Positions 12,571 through 25,034 of a stretch of 64,000 bases of DNA are shown here, in pieces. The first letter of the stretch is position 1. Each line of letters starts with the position of its first letter. The DNA is from Aptenodytes patagonicus (Eukaryota > Chordata > Aves > Sphenisciformes > Spheniscidae), in NCBI RefSeq assembly GCF_965638725.1, contig NC_134970.1, forward strand, positions 4,035,001 to 4,099,000, read 5' to 3'. The notes under the pieces were generated by a model. It was given only the letters and a program-made list of their open reading frames with translations, was not told where the DNA came from and ran no database searches. A program made the translations under genes and the position numbers.

Positions 12571-13239
12571 ATGGTGGGCTCGGCGTCAGCCCCGGCCCCG
12601 GGATGGAGTGGGAGGAAAGCGTTGGTTTGCTGGGAAGCCCCTCGGCTTTACTGGTACAGCCCGTGGTGGGATGGCAGACGTGAGTTGTCATTGCCACGGT
12701 CACCACCGCCCCTCACGGGGACACGGCAAAACCCCCTTATGAATGGCCCGAGGTATCAGATATTAAAGCATTGAATTATTTTGGTGGGATGAGTGGGGGA
12801 AATGGAAACACCGGGGGTTTGATGAACGTCCCTGGGGTGCTTCTGGGGTTTCGGCGTTGTCGCTAACTTCAGCTCTTGGGTTGCATCAGGAGCCGGAGCA
12901 TCACGGTGCAGCCGCAGCGGCTCGGGAGCATCATCTGGAGGGGAGGGAGGAGACCCGGACAGGGATGGCTGTGGGGAGAAGCCACGCGTGAAAAACCTGC
13001 TGGATTTCTGCCATCTCCCCTGAAAGGAGTTTTCCAACTCCTACAGGTGCCAGCAGGAATTTCCCAATGGCTCTTTCAGCATCTCCAGATGTCCCCCGGC
13101 TGCTGGGCAAGGACACCACTCCCTCCCGGGGACACAGAGGCCCGAGGGGAGCATCGGGGGGCCGGGCACCTCCAGGACCAGGGGTCACCCAGGAACAGCC
13201 CCCACCGCCCACCACCGCATAATCAGTTTCCTATTAATC

Positions 13240-13277
13240 TAGCTTTTTATTATTATTATTATTGTTATTATTATTAA
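13240..13277. repeat. (TTA)n microsatellite
   Basis: About ten TTA units with one TTG interruption, directly before a candidate conserved element. Confidence 0.9.
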
Positions 13278-13294
13278 ACATCTCTCTTCTCCCA

Positions 13295-13575
13295 AATCAT
13301 CTCAGAGCCGTGGCGAGGTCCCTGGTAATAGCTCCATAAATTTCAGCCATAAAAAGTAATGGAGGGAGACAAATGAGATAATTAGGAATAAATCTTGGCG
13401 AGGTCTCTATTCATCAACATCCCCCAGAACCGGCCAATATTCCAAATCATTAGCAAAGCCCGTAATTAACAAAGAGCCAAGGCTTCCAACGTTAATAAAG
13501 CTTGCTCAACTCTATATTATCAGGTAGCGGCTGACGAATCAGCCCTGTTAATATTATGGCCTTTGTTAAGGATCT
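13295..13575. promoter_or_regulatory. Long AT-rich unique block, strongest candidate conserved element on the left
   Basis: Some 280 bases free of simple repeats contain GAGATAATTAGGAATAAATC, CCGTAATTAACAAAGAGCC and CCCTGTTAATATTATGGCC. GC-rich DNA lies on both sides, and no frame is open. The lack of decay into repeats or GC drift suggests purifying selection, but that is inferred and not shown. Confidence 0.45.
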
Positions 13576-14798
13576 TCTTTCTTTCTTTCTCTCTCTCTCT
13601 TTTTTTTAAAGCTAAAAACCCTGTGTCATTTTTTTTTTCCCCCCCGTCTGCTAAATTTTAATTAGATTTTGCATGTGCATCTGTAGAGGGCAAGTGAGGG
13701 GACAGAGGGACAGGGTTTTTTTCTTCTATACTTGGGGATAATGGCAAAAGAGATCCCCCCCCCCCCCCATCTTTCTTACTTTTATTCATTACTCCACACC
13801 TCCACGCTCTCCTGCAGGGAGGAGAAGTCCTCGAGGCTGGTACCAACTAACAGCCAACTGTTATTTATTCCTCCCCTTTCCCTAGAGCCGCGGGATTTCT
13901 GGACTATGGGTGCAGACAGCAGGTGCCAGCTCAGCTCTGCGAACCTGCCACCCCCGGTAGCCCGAGCACCTCTTGGCTCATCCCGGCCACAAGCAGAAGG
14001 GATTCGCCCAAGAGCGCAAGCGCAATGATCGCCTAATTCCCTGTCATGGCTTAGAAATTATATGGTTTCTGGGGTTGCTGAAGAATTTGTCTGTTCCCTG
14101 CCCACCTGGGCACGGTGGGACACTCACCTACAATGCCACCACAAGATCAGCCACCCGTGTCCTCCATCCTCTCCCCCAGCAAGGCTGGCGCTAGATGTCC
14201 AGATAACTTAAAACAACATCTCCAGGTGGGACAGCTACAGAATAGCTGCATTGCAGGAGAAGTCCCTCTTTAACCCCAGGTGCACGCAGGTTTCTGTCCC
14301 ATCGGCATATTTATTTTGGTTTTGTGTTTGTGCAAATGGGGATATCCCTCAGTCTGGTAGGGGTAAGGGAGAGGTTTGGGAAGGATTAATAACTTTGTGC
14401 TTTAGGCTTGCACAGGTCAGGGTTGGGCCGGCAGCTCTGCGGGCAGGGAAGCAGATGAGCCCAGTTGCCTTTGCTGTGGTACCTCCCTCTGAAGCATTTA
14501 AGAGCAGATGAGGATCCAGGAGCAGGAGATGCTAACCAGGGCTGGCAGCTCCCACCTTCCTTCGAGGTGCCCTTGTCGCCACTGCCAAGCCTTCGCCCTC
14601 CGTGACGCCTGGTGCCACCGAGCTGGACAAGCACACTTGTGCACCACAGCGACAGGTTTCTGTTTCTTTTCCAGTTTCAGGGGCCAATCCTCTGCTCTCG
14701 CTAAGCTACCGGAGGGATCTCAGCCTGCTCCACCCAGAGCCCAGCAGCTCGGGGCAGAGGAGAGCGGCAAGAGCTGACCCCAGGGAGCCCGCCCTTAC
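13576..14798. other. Non-genic DNA, simple T/C-rich tracts only
   Basis: Positions 13,577-13,610 are a (TTCT)/(CT) tract, followed by T and C runs at 13,628-13,645 and a C run at about 13,757-13,768. Nothing else is recognisable. Confidence 0.5.
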
Positions 14799-14951
14799 CT
14801 CCAGCACAGGACCACGTCCACGCTGCCGCCTCGCCAGCCCTTTTCCTTCCTGAAGCCTCATCATTAGCTGCTGCTGCGAGTCAAATACAGGGGGATGAAA
14901 CTGCTGCTGCTGGGCATCCCGTGGCATTGCATGCAGGTACTGGTGAATGCT
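14799..14951 (-). CDS. Weak candidate exon, unidentified
   Basis: On the minus strand a pyrimidine stretch ending in TATTGCAG precedes position 14,951, and a strong donor (GAG|GTAAGGG) follows 14,799. The 153 bases between are exactly 51 codons, open, phase 0 to 0, and Gln-rich (it begins SIHQYLHAMPRDAQQQQF). I do not recognise the protein and find no partner exon. The frame stays open well beyond both splice sites, as random GC-rich frames often do, so this may be chance. Confidence 0.2.
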
Positions 14952-17900
14952 CTGCAATAGCCCCCCCCGAGAAAGGGGAGTGCAAAGGCGCAGTGAGGGG
15001 CTTTGGCACTTCTGCAGAGCAGCTTTCTGCACCGGGCGGTTGCCTTTTTCCATTTTGCATGGGTTAGTGGTGGCTGTCAGAGGAGGCTGCCTCATGCTGT
15101 CTAGAAGCCATGCAGGAAGAAAGGTAGAAAACCTGGTCTGTGTCTCAGCAAAACGGTCTACATGGGGCAAAAAGTAGGACACACACCCCACCCCCCCAAT
15201 TTGGCTTCTGTCACCTGTGTCCAGCTGGGAGGAGACCCCCAAGGAGGCTGCGCCTGCACCCAGCCAGCTGCCACGGGATACCCCGTTCCTAGGAGAAAAA
15301 GCAGTGAAATATTACATGCTCTGTGAGAGTTTCCTCCATCTGTGCAAGGGGTTTTATTAAGTGAGAATTTATCATGGGGGTTTTTTTGTACTTTGTGCAA
15401 CACTATCATGAAAGGGCATTTCATTATGTTTCTGCCATGTGCAATTTTTATGATGCTATATTGAACCATCATCAATAACAACCTTTATTGAACATGAAAT
15501 AGTTCAGACAATAAAAAACCTTTATTGAAAATAACTCAATGTAAACATAAAACCAAGGGGACAAACCACAGCCTGGAACAGTGCAAACTTTATGGGACAT
15601 TACTGTGCGGGTATTTTACACGCACTCAGCAAACGCCGAGCAAAGCGACCCAAAGGGACGAAGGGGCACCGGGCAGGGACGATCAGGGCTTGCACCACGC
15701 TCTGCTCCATGCCCAGCAAGCCTCTACCGAGGCCACAGCTATTTCTGGAGGGCATCAACTGGGATTAGAGCGCTTGTACTAAGTGCCAGTGCCATCATGA
15801 GGACCAAGGGGTGGTTGTGGTCCTCTCTGTTAGGAAAGAGTATCAATGCTCATCCCAGGAGGATGAGTCCAGAGGTGCATCGACCCCCAGATGTGTCACT
15901 GGGGGACTGAGCCAGGATGCACTCTGCCAGGCAGCCTGCTGCAAGACCGCTCAAAACTTTTTAAGCGGAAAAATAATCAAGGGGCTATTTAAGTGCTGTG
16001 GCCGCAACAGCTCCCATTTACAACCAAGAAATGCTGCCTGAGATTTAGGTGTTCACCTCCCTCATTTGCGTCCTCTCCCCCAGGGGCAAGTGTTTGCTCT
16101 CAATGAGGAGGCTGCAGGGACTGCTGTGAGGAAGCAAAGGCTGGTCCCGCAGACTGGCTGCAGGACGGGGATGCAGAGAGCGGTCTCCTCCCGGCCCCGG
16201 TGTCATCCCCGCACAGCCAGAGCCTGAGCATTGGGGTATCAGAGAGACGCTGTGCCAGGCGCTCTGTGGGGCTGGGATTTGCAATCCAAAGAGGCTGGAG
16301 AGAAAGGAGAGGAGGATTTTCACTCCTACTTGACACCTGAGCAATGTGAAACGAGAGCTAACCCTCCTCTCTACCATTAGGTGCTCTACCCGCAAGGCCA
16401 GCCTTGCTCTGCACCCCAGTAAATGGGAATAACAGTGGCTGTAGCACGCGCTGGGCTATCCCAGCTGGAGACGTGTAAAATGCCATGTAAAAATGAATCC
16501 TCTGAAACGCAGCCACCGCTACGGGCGGCAGCAGCATGGTCACTGTGGGACTGCTCAGCCCTTCGGTATGAGACAAGGGGATGGAGAATGCTGAGCTGGG
16601 GGTTTGCGGGGACCTCGTGTGGTCCTTCACACCAGCCCAGTGAGCGGAGCCCCAAATATTTATTGCTTTGTAAGCAACCCTGGGATCAAGTTAGTTGGGC
16701 AAAACAGCCCACGGGCAGGGCTGTGAGAGGCACTCGGGGACCCTCTGGCCTTTCCAGAGGCTACAAGTTTTCAGGGAAGAGCAGAGACGGCCACCATAGG
16801 AACCTGGCTGTCACCAAGCCCCGACACAGCCTCCAGAAAGCAGTTTATTTTATCTCAAATGCTACAGGGGAGCCCTAGGACTTGGAGAAGAGCAAAACCT
16901 AGCTGGGAAGGGAAAGCTGCTCAGTACAAAAAGAAAGCATCAGGACTTTAGGGCAGAACGCTATAGGCAGAAACAGGAGGATTCAACCCCAAAAATCACA
17001 GAAGCCAACTGCCTCTTCAGCACACCCCATGCAACCCCGCCCAAGGGGAGGGTGAGCTGGTGCACGGAGGAAATCAGCTTCCCCACTTTCCCATCGCCAG
17101 CCCGGGATTACCCCAACCGCCGTCCCCTGCTTTTTACCAGGGGAAGCAAAGCACGTGCTTACCTTGGCTGCTCACCACAGAGCCCGTCCCACTGATCCCA
17201 GCAAAGGGAGCCCTGTCTTGCCGAGACCCTTTTATACCCCAGCCCCTGTGCAGGTGGTTCCCCATCACCGCCCCTTACCAGGTGATTCGCTGCTGGGAGA
17301 TTTCTTCTTCCCTCTCCATCACCCACTGCTAATACCAAGCACCTGGCTGGTCCCCAGCCCCCAGGCTCTGCAGCAAAACTCACCTCATAGCAAAGCAGCC
17401 CAGAGGACCCCCCCCATTTGGTGGGGTGTCACTGCTGCAGCTGAGACAGGGCAGATCTCCATGGGGTGGTCGGAGCCGACCAGCACTTTTACTGCCTCTG
17501 ACATCTCTTTTAATCTCTCTTACAACAACTTCTTTTTTGGCTTGGTGCTTTTAGACTAGAAACTGCCTCAGATCAAGTTGTGTAAAATCTTTTCTAAAGC
17601 AGTGGGTGCCTTTGGATGTCACTAAGAGGTGCAGATGCTGAACACTTCTGCAATAAAAATGGGATACTTGTGTCTTGATTTTTCCACTCGAGGAACAAAC
17701 CAGAGACTCGTGGACTGACCGCTGTCGGTCGAGCAGCCGGGCCCAGTGCGAGCGTGGCTGGGAAACTGGGACGGCTGGTCATCCCTTCACTAGAGGGCAG
17801 CATCATGCCAATAAAATTGCCTTAAATCTCTGCAATTTTGGATTAGCCAGGTGGGAGCATCCAAAGAACTTCACACCTTGGGCAATCTGGTGTCGAAAGG

Positions 17901-18936
17901 CGCCGGTGCGTAGGGGGGAAAGGGCTGTGGTCCGGCAGCTGCCGGGCTGCCTGAAAAGCCAAACCGCCATTGCCAAGAGCGGCCGAGCTGGATGCAAGGG
18001 GCAGCCTCTGCTTTCGGGCTCGGGAAGGACCCGGGGAGACGTGCCCAGGGCTCGTGCGCCCTAGCTCCTCTGGGCTGCAGGAGGGAGTCGGTTGCTTGCA
18101 ACATCTGGAAGCCATTTCTGAGCGGCTTCGCTGCCCGGCTGACGTGCAGCAAGGGGAGAGCAGCTCCCTGGCTCGGGCGGGAGGCCCGGGAGGAGGCTGA
18201 GCACAACCAGAACGGCAGCACTGCGATAGCCCCCGGGATTCGCTTTATTGCAAGGAGATAAAAGGTGGCTGGAAGGCAGCACACGTGGGTAATCCCAGCA
18301 CAGCTGAGCCTCCAGGTCCCAGCCGAGCCGAGGGACTGCGCGCTCAGCACAGCGTATGTTACGAGAGCTCCCTCCGTGCTGCCAAAATCCTGAGCAAAAT
18401 AACCAAGCCAGACACGTTAGATGCGTATCTCCCCTTTGCAGCAGGGATACTGAAGCAGGCAGAGACACCATGGCGCAGACACCCAGCAACGCTGAGGACT
18501 CGGTACACTTTAAAACTCAGAGCCTTAAATAAAAGAATCCTTCATTGCCCATCACCATGGAACAGGCTCAGGCACTAACGAGCTTGGAAATCAGTGGGGC
18601 TTGGGTGGAAATGGAGCTTGGACCTGCTGGGAGCCACCAGCACCCCTCCGGCATCAGCAGTGCCAGCAAATAATTAACACCAAATGGCAGCGCAGGGGAT
18701 GGCTCCCAGATTGCTGAGGGGGCTGCTGAACCCTGGCGATCGAGCGGGAGGTTCAGCTTTCCACGGGAAACCCAGCCCCAGCACAGGGCATCCCAGCACC
18801 AAGGGGAAACCCACCCACAGGCAAATGAAACCCAGAGCCCGCTCTCGGGGCGAAGCCTGCCACAACAAGATAATGCAGATAGTACCGCTGGGGTGGGTAT
18901 AGAAAAATATATAGAGAAACAAATGAATGCACAAAA
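14952..18936. other. Non-genic DNA
   Basis: No coding exon is recognised. Several AATAAA hexamers occur on either strand (plus near 15,500, 17,653 and 17,811; minus near 15,485 and 18,243), but without exons they carry little weight. Confidence 0.4.
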
Positions 18937-19040
18937 ATACGTGTGTGTGTGTGTATATATATGTATCTATGTATGTGTGTCTATATATATATATATATGC
19001 ACATATATGTGTGTATGCACATGTATATATATATGCATAC
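18937..19040. repeat. (TG/CA)n-(TA)n compound microsatellite
   Basis: Alternating purine-pyrimidine sequence begins with (GT)n, passes into TATATATGTATC and long (TA)n runs, and ends in GCACATGTATATATATATGC. It can adopt Z-DNA or cruciform forms and is a likely length polymorphism. Confidence 0.9.
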
Positions 19041-22000
19041 AGTCAGCCAGACTATATAGCACACAGTAGGGTCTGTCTCACACACACACATATACGTACA
19101 GAGGAAACAGGAGTGCTCAGGTCACCTCCACATGCCACCGCCACATCTGTGCACATGGAGGAAGCAGGGTGGGTGTGAGCAGGAGCCCATATGAGGCCCA
19201 GCATGTAAATAGGAGTGAATTAATGCGTGGGAGGTGAAGGGCTGTTTGCCCTGTCACGCACGTGTGCGCAACGTGCGCCAACTTTCCTTAGCAGGGACGA
19301 GTGCTTTGGTCTCAAAAGAAAAATGGTGCCACTTTTTTCACTCTATAACTCACCGGGGCTGTTCAGCGCGTTTCTGTGTGGGGTTAAAGGTAGGGCCGAA
19401 TTTTCCTCCCAAAATATTCCTGTTAATGGCTTGCAAATGTTGGCATCCCTGGCGAGTGCATGCGCATGTGTGTGTGTGTGTTGGCTGCTGGCGCTGTCTC
19501 ACACACAGCAAACTCCCCAGCTCCCAGATATTTAAGCTAACTCCATCTCCTCTCCGGTTTCAGCTGCGTTTTTAAAGAAAACAACTCCCACCGACTGCAG
19601 CAGGAAATCACTATTTGGGTTTATGAGGCACCTCTTCCTGACGAGCCGCGCGGAATAGTCTCTGCTTGCTCTGGAAGGCAGGTATCCCCGTGCCGGCGGG
19701 GCAGCTCGGGGCCTTGGCATTGTGCACCAGCCCTTGGCATCATGTACCAGCCCTCGGCACCGTGCACCGGCCCCAGCATCGTGTGGCCAAGAGGGACGAG
19801 GTGACACTTGAAAGCCACTCGTGCAACAGCTGCAGCTTTTGCGAGCGGGGAAAAAGGAGATGCTTGGGCTGATGGGGTTTGTATCAGCTCCTTGGATAAC
19901 ATAAGGGAGATGAGGGATGAAGCCTTGTCTTTTGGTTGGCAGGACTGTGCGTACATTAAGGTGTTGAAGGTGTAGGAAATGTTATTAGAATAAAAAATTA
20001 AGTCACTCAATTTTATTAGCGATGTTTCCTGGTTCAGGCCCCTGCTCTGCACTCACAGAGGACCCAGCACCCAGTGTGTGGCTCGGAGGTAGGAGCCCAG
20101 TAGATGTAACTAACCCTGGCGATGGTGATGCATGAGAGCACAGTGCTGCAGGGACAGGATCCGGCCTTGCCGTGCCCCAGCCCAGGTCTGCCCGAGCCCG
20201 GGGCTGCCGTGCCTTCCCCAGGCAGCCGGACCACACACCGAGCCCACCATCAACCCCTCTGAAGCGGTTGTTTCTCCCTCTTGTTTTCCTGACCTCTCCG
20301 ATGCTGGAAAAGTCATCTGCTCCCTGCACGACCCGATCGACCCGCTCCTTCCAGCTGCCGGCTCTGCCCTGAGCCCCAGCACCGCCGGGGAGGCAGAGCC
20401 CCCTTCGGCTGGAGCCCATGGTGATGCTGAGCTCCAGGATGAGCTTGGGCAAGGGAAAACACCCGCCGGGGCGAGATGGGGTCCGTGTGTCTGTCCAGCT
20501 CTCCTACAGCTGGGCTTCAATCTTGTGTCTCTACCTTTGGGCAGGAGGCTGAAGGGGTTGCATTAAATTGAGCTGTGGTCCCTGGATAGATGTGCCTATG
20601 AGTATATACGTGTATATGACCCCAGGGGCCACGGGTCCAACTGTCCTGCGCATCCCGGCTTTGTCCCTTGTTGTGTCCCTTGGGGTCTCAGTGTTTCTTT
20701 GGGGGCAAAGCCCTCACCTGCCCTCTTTGCCCAGGTCTCTGGCAGTGCATAAGGGTGAGGGGCTCACCGGGCTGCTCGGCTTCTCTCCGCTCCTCCCTAG
20801 GCACCCAGGAGAGGGTTAACACGAGCGTTTCTGCATTTTCCTTCTCCAACTTGGTAGCAAGGCAGAATGTGGGGATATATGGTCCCCGCTTGGGTCCCAG
20901 CCTCCAAGGCTGGCTGGAGGAGCCGGCGCTTTCAGGCAGATTGCCGTTTGGCAGCAAAACCCTCCGGCATTTGCCAATTCTGCACTGCTTCAGCTATCGC
21001 CGAGCTCAGACAGCTTCTGCACACCCCACACCCCCCCTTCCCTCGAGACACGATAACTTTCTGCGTAATCTGTGCTGGCGACAGCAGCATGGAGCCGTCC
21101 CACCCTGCTCCCCTTCACCCGGCTCCTGCCAAGCTCCCGCCGCAAGGAGCGAAGGGGCCAGGGTGCCAGGCTGGCAGCACCCCCTCACCGGGGTGCAGGT
21201 CCCCATAATCAGGGGACGGGCAGCTCCGAGGCTCCCCCCGGCATAGGGTGCATGCACAGTATGAGGACACCCCGAAGTGACAGCAAACACGGGCTCTCTG
21301 GCAGCCAGTGGGGTTTCACCGGCCAACAAACCCTTTCCTGCATCTTGCACGCGTGCAGGGCGTCCGTGCAGCCCTGAGTGGCAGCAGCCAGCAGCCTGGG
21401 TATTTTCTCCTTCCTTGACAGTGCTGTCTCTTGTGCAGGAGGCTGAGAGGTGCGAGATGGCTTGAAGCCACCTTGCAGCACCGTTGTGACACCCACCTTG
21501 GTCCCAACCCTCTAAGAGACAAGGGATCCCAAACTGGGTGCTTGTGCTGGCACAGGCACCGGGATGTTTCGTTCAGCAGATGCTCACGCTTCTGGCAGGT
21601 TCAGGATCAAAGAAGGAATCAGCTCAGACCAGATACTGTCAGACGCCAAGGAGTGGGAAAAAGTGATACTGCTGGGCCAGTGGCCTCAAGCTGGTTTTTG
21701 GGGAAGGGCGAAAGCGAGGAGAGGAGCTGGTGGACCTGAAATGTTAATTCCTTCCAGCTGTTGTCAGTCTGGCAGGTTCTCAAAGGAAGTTTAATAGACT
21801 GCAGTCGTCTCCCCTCGGCCCGTCCCCCCATCGCCGCGCTGTGCGGAGGCAGCCCAGCAGAACCTGGGATTACATGAGCCGCTCTGTCTTCCAAAGACCT
21901 GGTTTTATTTTTTTTCCCTTTGGCTCTGAAACTTTTCTTGTATATGTGTGTGAGTGTGTGTGTGTGCACGCACGCACATGTGCAACGCCTTTCGCTCCCC

Positions 22001-22560
22001 CCACCCCCAAGCAAAGCCTGCCCCTTAGATTGCAGCGAATTAGAAGGGACCGTCGGGGTTGCATGGGGCTGGGGCAGGAGCAGGAGCAGGAGTGAGAGCA
22101 GGAGCGGGGGACTGCATCAGCAGTGAGGAGGAGGAGGAGGAGACGGCTTCGTGGGCCTCCTTGCTGGAGCACACCCCAGTCCGCCGTGTGAACTGGGAGG
22201 AAACAGGATGAAGAAAGTATTTGGAGTGGAAAATAAAAATCCTCTCTCTTGCTTTATTGATTGTGATTGTGGACAGAAATAGCTCGGGCTGTTGAAAGCA
22301 ATCCCCCACCGAAGGAGCAGAGGCTCAGATGCGGGGTTCATCCCGTACAGCATCCTCCTGCCGCCCGCAGCACACGGAGAAAGAGGGTGCCCAGAAACCT
22401 GACGGCCATGGGGTGAGCCAGCCCCGAAGCAGAAGGGCTTCTCACCTGCCTGCCACGGCTCCTGCATAGTTTCCAAGCCTTGTGTTGTACATCTTGCTAC
22501 ACGCTGGCTGCATCTCTAGACATGCTCAGCATGGGAGCCCGGCAGCACAGACACAGCCCT
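19041..22560. other. Non-genic DNA with minor simple repeats
   Basis: Short (GT)n tracts occur at about 19,465-19,480 and 21,945-21,968, and a GGAGCA/GGAGGA tract at 22,074-22,145. A three-fold CACCAGCCCTTGGCAT-like repeat occurs at 19,725-19,785. No exon is recognised. Confidence 0.45.
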
Positions 22561-22564
22561 GGGA

Positions 22565-23045
22565 ACGCGCGGCCCTGGCAGTCTATTAGCAATTAGACAA
22601 TAAGCTCCTGTCATTAATACGTCCCATGTCCCATCCATAATAAATTGCCAGCAGAAAGTGTCGGACAACCCGGCCAGCCGGGTTCATGCACTGCCCATCC
22701 CGGGGAGGCAGACGCCTGTCACCCCTGGGAGGACCTGGCCACTAAGCTGCTTTGAAAACAGCAACAACGGAGCGATGCTATTTTAGGCAACTGGACCATT
22801 TCATATGACTTTTAGCCGGTTTCCTTGAATTGTTTCACTTAAGACACCAAGTGAGGGGCCAGGGAAGGAGGGCAGGCAAGCCCAGGGTGCCCAGCACAGC
22901 CCAGCCTGTGGGGCCAGCAGCCCCATGGGCACGGTGCTACGGCTCCCAGCTCTGAGAGAACGGTAAAAACCAAGTGCTGGCAGGAGAGTAATTAGTTAAA
23001 CCCAAGCACATCTGTTGTTAATTAATTCCCAAGCAGGAGGGTTTA
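22565..23045. promoter_or_regulatory. Three small AT-rich patches, candidate conserved elements
   Basis: Patches at 22,580-22,650 (TTAGCAATTAGACAATAAGC), 22,785-22,850 and 22,985-23,035 (AGTAATTAGTTAAACC and TTGTTAATTAATTCCC) are separated by GC-rich DNA. They have no coding potential. The role is inferred from composition and homeodomain-type cores. Confidence 0.3.
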
Positions 23046-25034
23046 ACTCTTGCCTTCCCCAGTGGTTTGCAAGGTGGATGGCCAGCATCAGCTTCCAGAG
23101 GAAGGCTTGAACTTTGCTTTTCGAGCCCTTTCCAGGGACTTGAGTTGTTCTGGTCTGTCATTCCCTGCTCTGGTCCATCATTCCCCCATCCCAGAACCAT
23201 CCCTCTGGTTTTCAGGAGCGCCTGGGACGCGAGCAGAGCAGCCAGCACTGCTCAGGGCAGCGAATGTGCCCCAGGCTTGGGGTAGGGGGCTGAAAAATCT
23301 GGCTTTGCCCCTGCCAATGTCCAGCCCCAAGGAGCCAGTGGAGAAGGTGGGACCTCTCTGAGGGTAGGTTTGCAGAGCATCACTGCAAGGCTGAGCCGCG
23401 CTTTTGGGTAGCCCTGCACCGGCAACTGCTATTTTATTAGCATTTTTCGAAGGCAGCTGTCACTAAAGTACATTCGTAGGCGTGAATATCACATACATTC
23501 AGCAGTACCTCATGCTCTGCAAAGAGCCCGGCTCTGTTCCCCACCTTCCCGCTCCGCCTTGCCCATGAGTTTCAAGCCGCTGCGGGTGGACAGAGCTGCT
23601 GCGTGGGGACCTGGTCCCTTGGGAGCAGTGTTAAAAGGGCATTTGATGCTGGAGCAAAGCGGGGGAGAAGGTGAGGGGGAGCTGGGTGCGTGGGGTGTGT
23701 GCCACCCCCTTCCCACGCCGGGACACAAGCACGCACGGCACGGCCAGCCCGCAGGGCCCTCCCGCACTGGGGGAAAATCTGTTCCCCATTAAGCGACTCC
23801 GGCAGCGCTCTTACTGCGGCTGGCGGGGAGAGCAGCCCTGCCAGCTCCGACCTCCCTAATTAGCACAACAAGTGAGGCCAGGCTGGGGAAGGCCAGTGCC
23901 TCTGTCCCTCCTTGCCAAGGATGCAAACGGTTGGAGCAGAGCCTCAGCCAGAGCCCATGGAAAAGCTCCCACCGACCCTGCGAGTGCCGGATGGGGCCCC
24001 TGTTCCGTCCGTCCCGGGGTGGGCAGCGATGTGCATCCCACCTCCCCTGGCCCCCCACTCCGGGGCTCAGCCCGGGCGGCTGTGCCAGGGTGAGGGCTAA
24101 AAGCCCCGACCCGCCGCCCCGAGTCCTACCTGCGGTGCGTGGGGTGGAGGAAGGCTGCCCACACCTCCCTCTTCCCCTCCATGCATTTGCACTATGCCGG
24201 GCTCCGACTGCCTTTAGTTCACCACTAAAAATAGGTTTCACGGCTGAGCGGCAGCGCCGGAGGGCAGGCAGCCCAGATCCCAAACCAGCCTGTGTCGCTG
24301 TGACCAACTGACCCATTTGGCCTCGATTTTTAAGTATTTTTCCCTCTTCGTTCAACTTCAGCCCAGGCAGCAGCCTCACCAGGACGGCTGAGCCCCCCAA
24401 AGGGCAGAGAGACTCTGGCAGGGGGCCGTGGTCCCTTACCTGCATGGCATGGCACGGCACGGCACGGCACGGCAGGGTTGGTGGTCCCACGGCAGGGCTG
24501 GCAGGCAACGGGCGGCAGCAGGAGTGCCCAGGCCACTCGAAATCGAAGGGCTGCCAGCTCCCACAGCCTCACGCCAACCCTGGGCAGCCTGTGCCCACCC
24601 CAGCCCCGCAGCCGGGATTTTGCATCATTTATTTTCTCCTTTAGGGAAGTTGTGCCCCCGGAGGAGCAGGGAACGGTGGTGCAACGGGACCAGGGTTTGT
24701 CCCATGGCTGCAGGAGTGGAGCAGGGAGCCAGCGCCGGGCTGCAGGACACCAGCACCTCAACCTGTTCCCCGCAGTGAAGGACGGGGAGTCCTCTCACAT
24801 TTCCCCTCCCAGCACAAGGAGCAAAGCAGGAGCACCCTGGGGCTGTCACTGAGCCGTCCCATGTCCCCAAGGCCGAAGGAGCCCTGCAGCCTCTGCGCCA
24901 GCCCCCCCCCCACTCCGTGCCTGCAGCCGGGAGCAGGACTGGGGGTGCAGGCGCAGGGATGGGGGACGTGGTGCGGCTGCGAGCAGCTGTCCCCCGGGAG
25001 CACCCTGCGGAGCACGTGATGCAGCAGCCATCGG

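Noticed and set aside
24428-24470. Strong minus-strand splice donor (CATGCAG|GTAAGGG) downstream of MDFI
   Set aside because: It lies beyond the MDFI poly(A) site, next to a (GGCAC)n tract, with no coding similarity or partner exon found.
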